This document shows, piece by piece, positions 62,965-64,000 of a DNA stretch of 64,000 bases; the stretch's first letter is position 1, and the number at the start of each line of letters is the position of its first letter. The position numbers were made by a program, and so were the translations under genes. The stretch spans positions 178,777-242,776 of the forward strand of contig NZ_JAIBHJ010000005.1 of assembly GCF_021278025.1 (NCBI RefSeq), in the 5' to 3' direction. The notes under the pieces are model-generated. The model saw only the letters and a program-made list of their open reading frames with translations. It ran no database searches and was not told where the DNA came from. This DNA comes from Motilimonas sp. E26 (GTDB lineage: Bacteria > Pseudomonadota > Gammaproteobacteria > Enterobacterales > CBDFNC01).

Positions 62965-63348
62965 ATGATTGTAATTGGTAGCGTTGAAGGTTTAGGTATT
63001 CAAATAAAACCCCTTAGAAACCTGAAAGCTGATGGTTTTTGTCAAGCAGATGTTAAAATAAAATTGAACAGTTTTGTTGGTCAGATTAATGCTTATATTG
63101 AACACTCAGATTTTAATCGTTTTTTAGTTGAGTTAATTGTATTAAACCAGCGATTGAAAGGTAAGGCTGAATTACGACCTATAGAAGATCAATTTTCGGT
63201 TTGTCTAATTGGAGACGGTTTAGGTCATATATCTGTTGAGGGTCATGCTTTTGAAAGAGCGAGCCATGGAAGTTGTTTAAACTTTGAATTTGAAATTGAT
63301 CAAAGCTATTTACCTGAAATTATTAAGTCTCTACAAACAGTGGTTTAA
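62965..63348 (+). CDS. Integron cassette 1 protein, unknown function (immunity-like)
   Basis: A 127-residue protein starting MIVIGSVEGLGIQIKPLRN, six bases after the cassette junction, which is typical for cassette genes. A longer frame from 62887 would cross the junction and is unlikely. The C-terminal pattern FEFEIDQSYLPEIIKSLQ resembles small immunity proteins of contact toxins (from memory of the WapI-type group), but I am not sure. It is more AT-rich than the core genes. Confidence 0.65.
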   Translation: MIVIGSVEGLGIQIKPLRNLKADGFCQADVKIKLNSFVGQINAYIEHSDFNRFLVELIVLNQRLKGKAELRPIEDQFSVCLIGDGLGHISVEGHAFERASHGSCLNFEFEIDQSYLPEIIKSLQTVV

Positions 63349-63351
63349 TAC

Positions 63352-63449
63352 ACCATACAAGGCATTTAAACGGAATAAAAACAGTTGGTTATGTTTCGTG
63401 CCTCAACAGTACAACCAACTATTTTTGTCCGCTTAATGTGGCGTTAGCA
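63352..63449 (+). repeat. attC site of cassette 1
   Basis: The left box is ACCATAC and the right box is GTTAGCA (63443-63449). Inside are CATTTAAACGG and CCGCTTAATG as L boxes, and a 14-base stem AAAAACAGTTGGTT (63377-63390) pairing with 63413-63426 except one G-U pair. The size of 98 bases fits an integron attC. The left box is nearly complementary to the GTTAGGT that starts the same cassette. Confidence 0.8.
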
Positions 63450-63456
63450 CAAAATT

Positions 63457-63834
63457 ATGAATGAACATGTTCCATATGAAGAAGCCATAGGTAGGCAGCC
63501 TGATTTCATAGTTGAGTATGAAATTGATTTAGCAGATACATTGAAAGAAGCTAAACCTACCCAGGGTATGAGAGTAGATTTTCTATATGAAGGAGATGAT
63601 CCTCAAGTAGAAGGTGTACACATGATTTGGCCAGAAATATTGGACAAAGATGGTAAAGTTTTTCGAGACGCGACTCCAGGTAATATTCCCAAGAAAGGGT
63701 ATGCAAACATGTGGGTTGTTAATGATGATAGAAGACAATATCATCATGAGAGAATTAAAGTTGGTACAAAGGGGCAATGGTGGCGAGGAGGCCGAGTAGC
63801 ATATGTTTCTGTTGTTCAGGTTAACCAAGAATAG
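63457..63834 (+). CDS. Integron cassette 2 protein, unknown function
   Basis: A 125-residue acidic protein starting MNEHVPYEEAIGRQPDFIVE, 8 bases after the attC right box. It contains VHMIWPEILDKDGKVF and a Trp-rich KGQWWRGGRVAYVSV. I recognise no family. Its stop codon is directly followed by the left box of the next attC, as in typical cassettes. Confidence 0.7.
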   Translation: MNEHVPYEEAIGRQPDFIVEYEIDLADTLKEAKPTQGMRVDFLYEGDDPQVEGVHMIWPEILDKDGKVFRDATPGNIPKKGYANMWVVNDDRRQYHHERIKVGTKGQWWRGGRVAYVSVVQVNQE

Positions 63835-63956
63835 TGCTAACACATATGAGCCTCCCGTTTGTCAAGAGGTACGCTGATCCCTTCGACTGTTTTTTAATCG
63901 AATTTAAAGCCAATCAGCAAAGGCGTTTACTTCGCTTTGTCATGCTGTTGTTAGGA
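63835..63956 (+). repeat. attC site of cassette 2
   Basis: TGCTAAC at 63835-63841 is the exact complement of GTTAGCA at the start of the same cassette, which is the hallmark of an excisable cassette. The right box GTTAGGA is at 63950-63956. A GCTGAT/ATCAGC stem lies inside. The bases after 63956 would begin a third cassette that is cut by the window edge. Confidence 0.7.
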
Positions 63957-64000
63957 TATCGCCTACAACAAACACATATTGAGGCTCTCTTAGTGCGGTC

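Noticed and set aside
1..64000. CRISPR arrays, rRNA or tRNA genes
   Set aside because: No regularly spaced direct repeats and no tRNA or rRNA sequence patterns were seen anywhere in the window.

Overview
The window looks like chromosome of a marine gammaproteobacterium, probably Alteromonadales- or Vibrionales-like. The housekeeping genes point that way: the ubiC-ubiA-plsB-dgkA-lexA neighbourhood, a ctaCDGE cytochrome c oxidase operon with a divergent DUF2909 gene, CpxRA/CpxP, zapB, rraA and glpEG. Genus cannot be assigned by reading alone.

Bases 1-22.9 kb hold an exosortase A (XrtA/PEP-CTERM) exopolysaccharide locus. A leftward block (amidotransferase, two glycosyltransferases flanking XrtA, FemAB-like protein, polysaccharide deacetylase, initiating sugar transferase) diverges at about 8.1-8.3 kb from a rightward block (Wza-like lipoprotein, Wzz-like chain-length protein, tyrosine kinase, outer-membrane protein, ExeA-like ATPase). 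A LacI-type regulator, a small lipoprotein and a ribosome hibernation factor follow. The PrsR/PrsK sigma-54 two-component pair comes next, then a compact operon of unknown function: nucleotidyltransferase, HprK-like kinase, PqqD-like protein and a Tat-signal protein. No PEP-CTERM substrate protein is visible.

Bases 23-29.8 kb are mostly housekeeping: rraA, zapB, DUF1653, cysE, a cation efflux pump, cpxP, cpxRA and an HD hydrolase. A perfect CpxR box precedes cpxP. A 265-bp MITE-like palindromic element fills the space between it and cpxR.

Bases 29.98-36.86 kb carry the most interesting system: a retron. It has a WGR/HEAT-repeat protein, a SWIM zinc-finger protein, a structured non-coding RNA with its own promoter, and a retron reverse transcriptase with all retron hallmarks plus an unusual hydrophobic C-terminal tail. 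The gene set matches what I recall as the type XIII retron class.

Bases 36.9-62.3 kb are core genes: trmL, a MATE pump, NnrS, an antitoxin without a full toxin, the cytochrome oxidase operon and its assembly factors, lexA with two SOS boxes, an inserted glycosyltransferase, lipid and ubiquinone genes, a FliL-like protein, sugar isomerase plus fructokinase, glpG/glpE and a DUF3108 protein.

From 62.3 kb the sequence becomes AT-rich, structured and non-coding. It then turns into integron gene cassettes: two small genes, each followed by an attC-like site, with no integrase on the side where one is expected.
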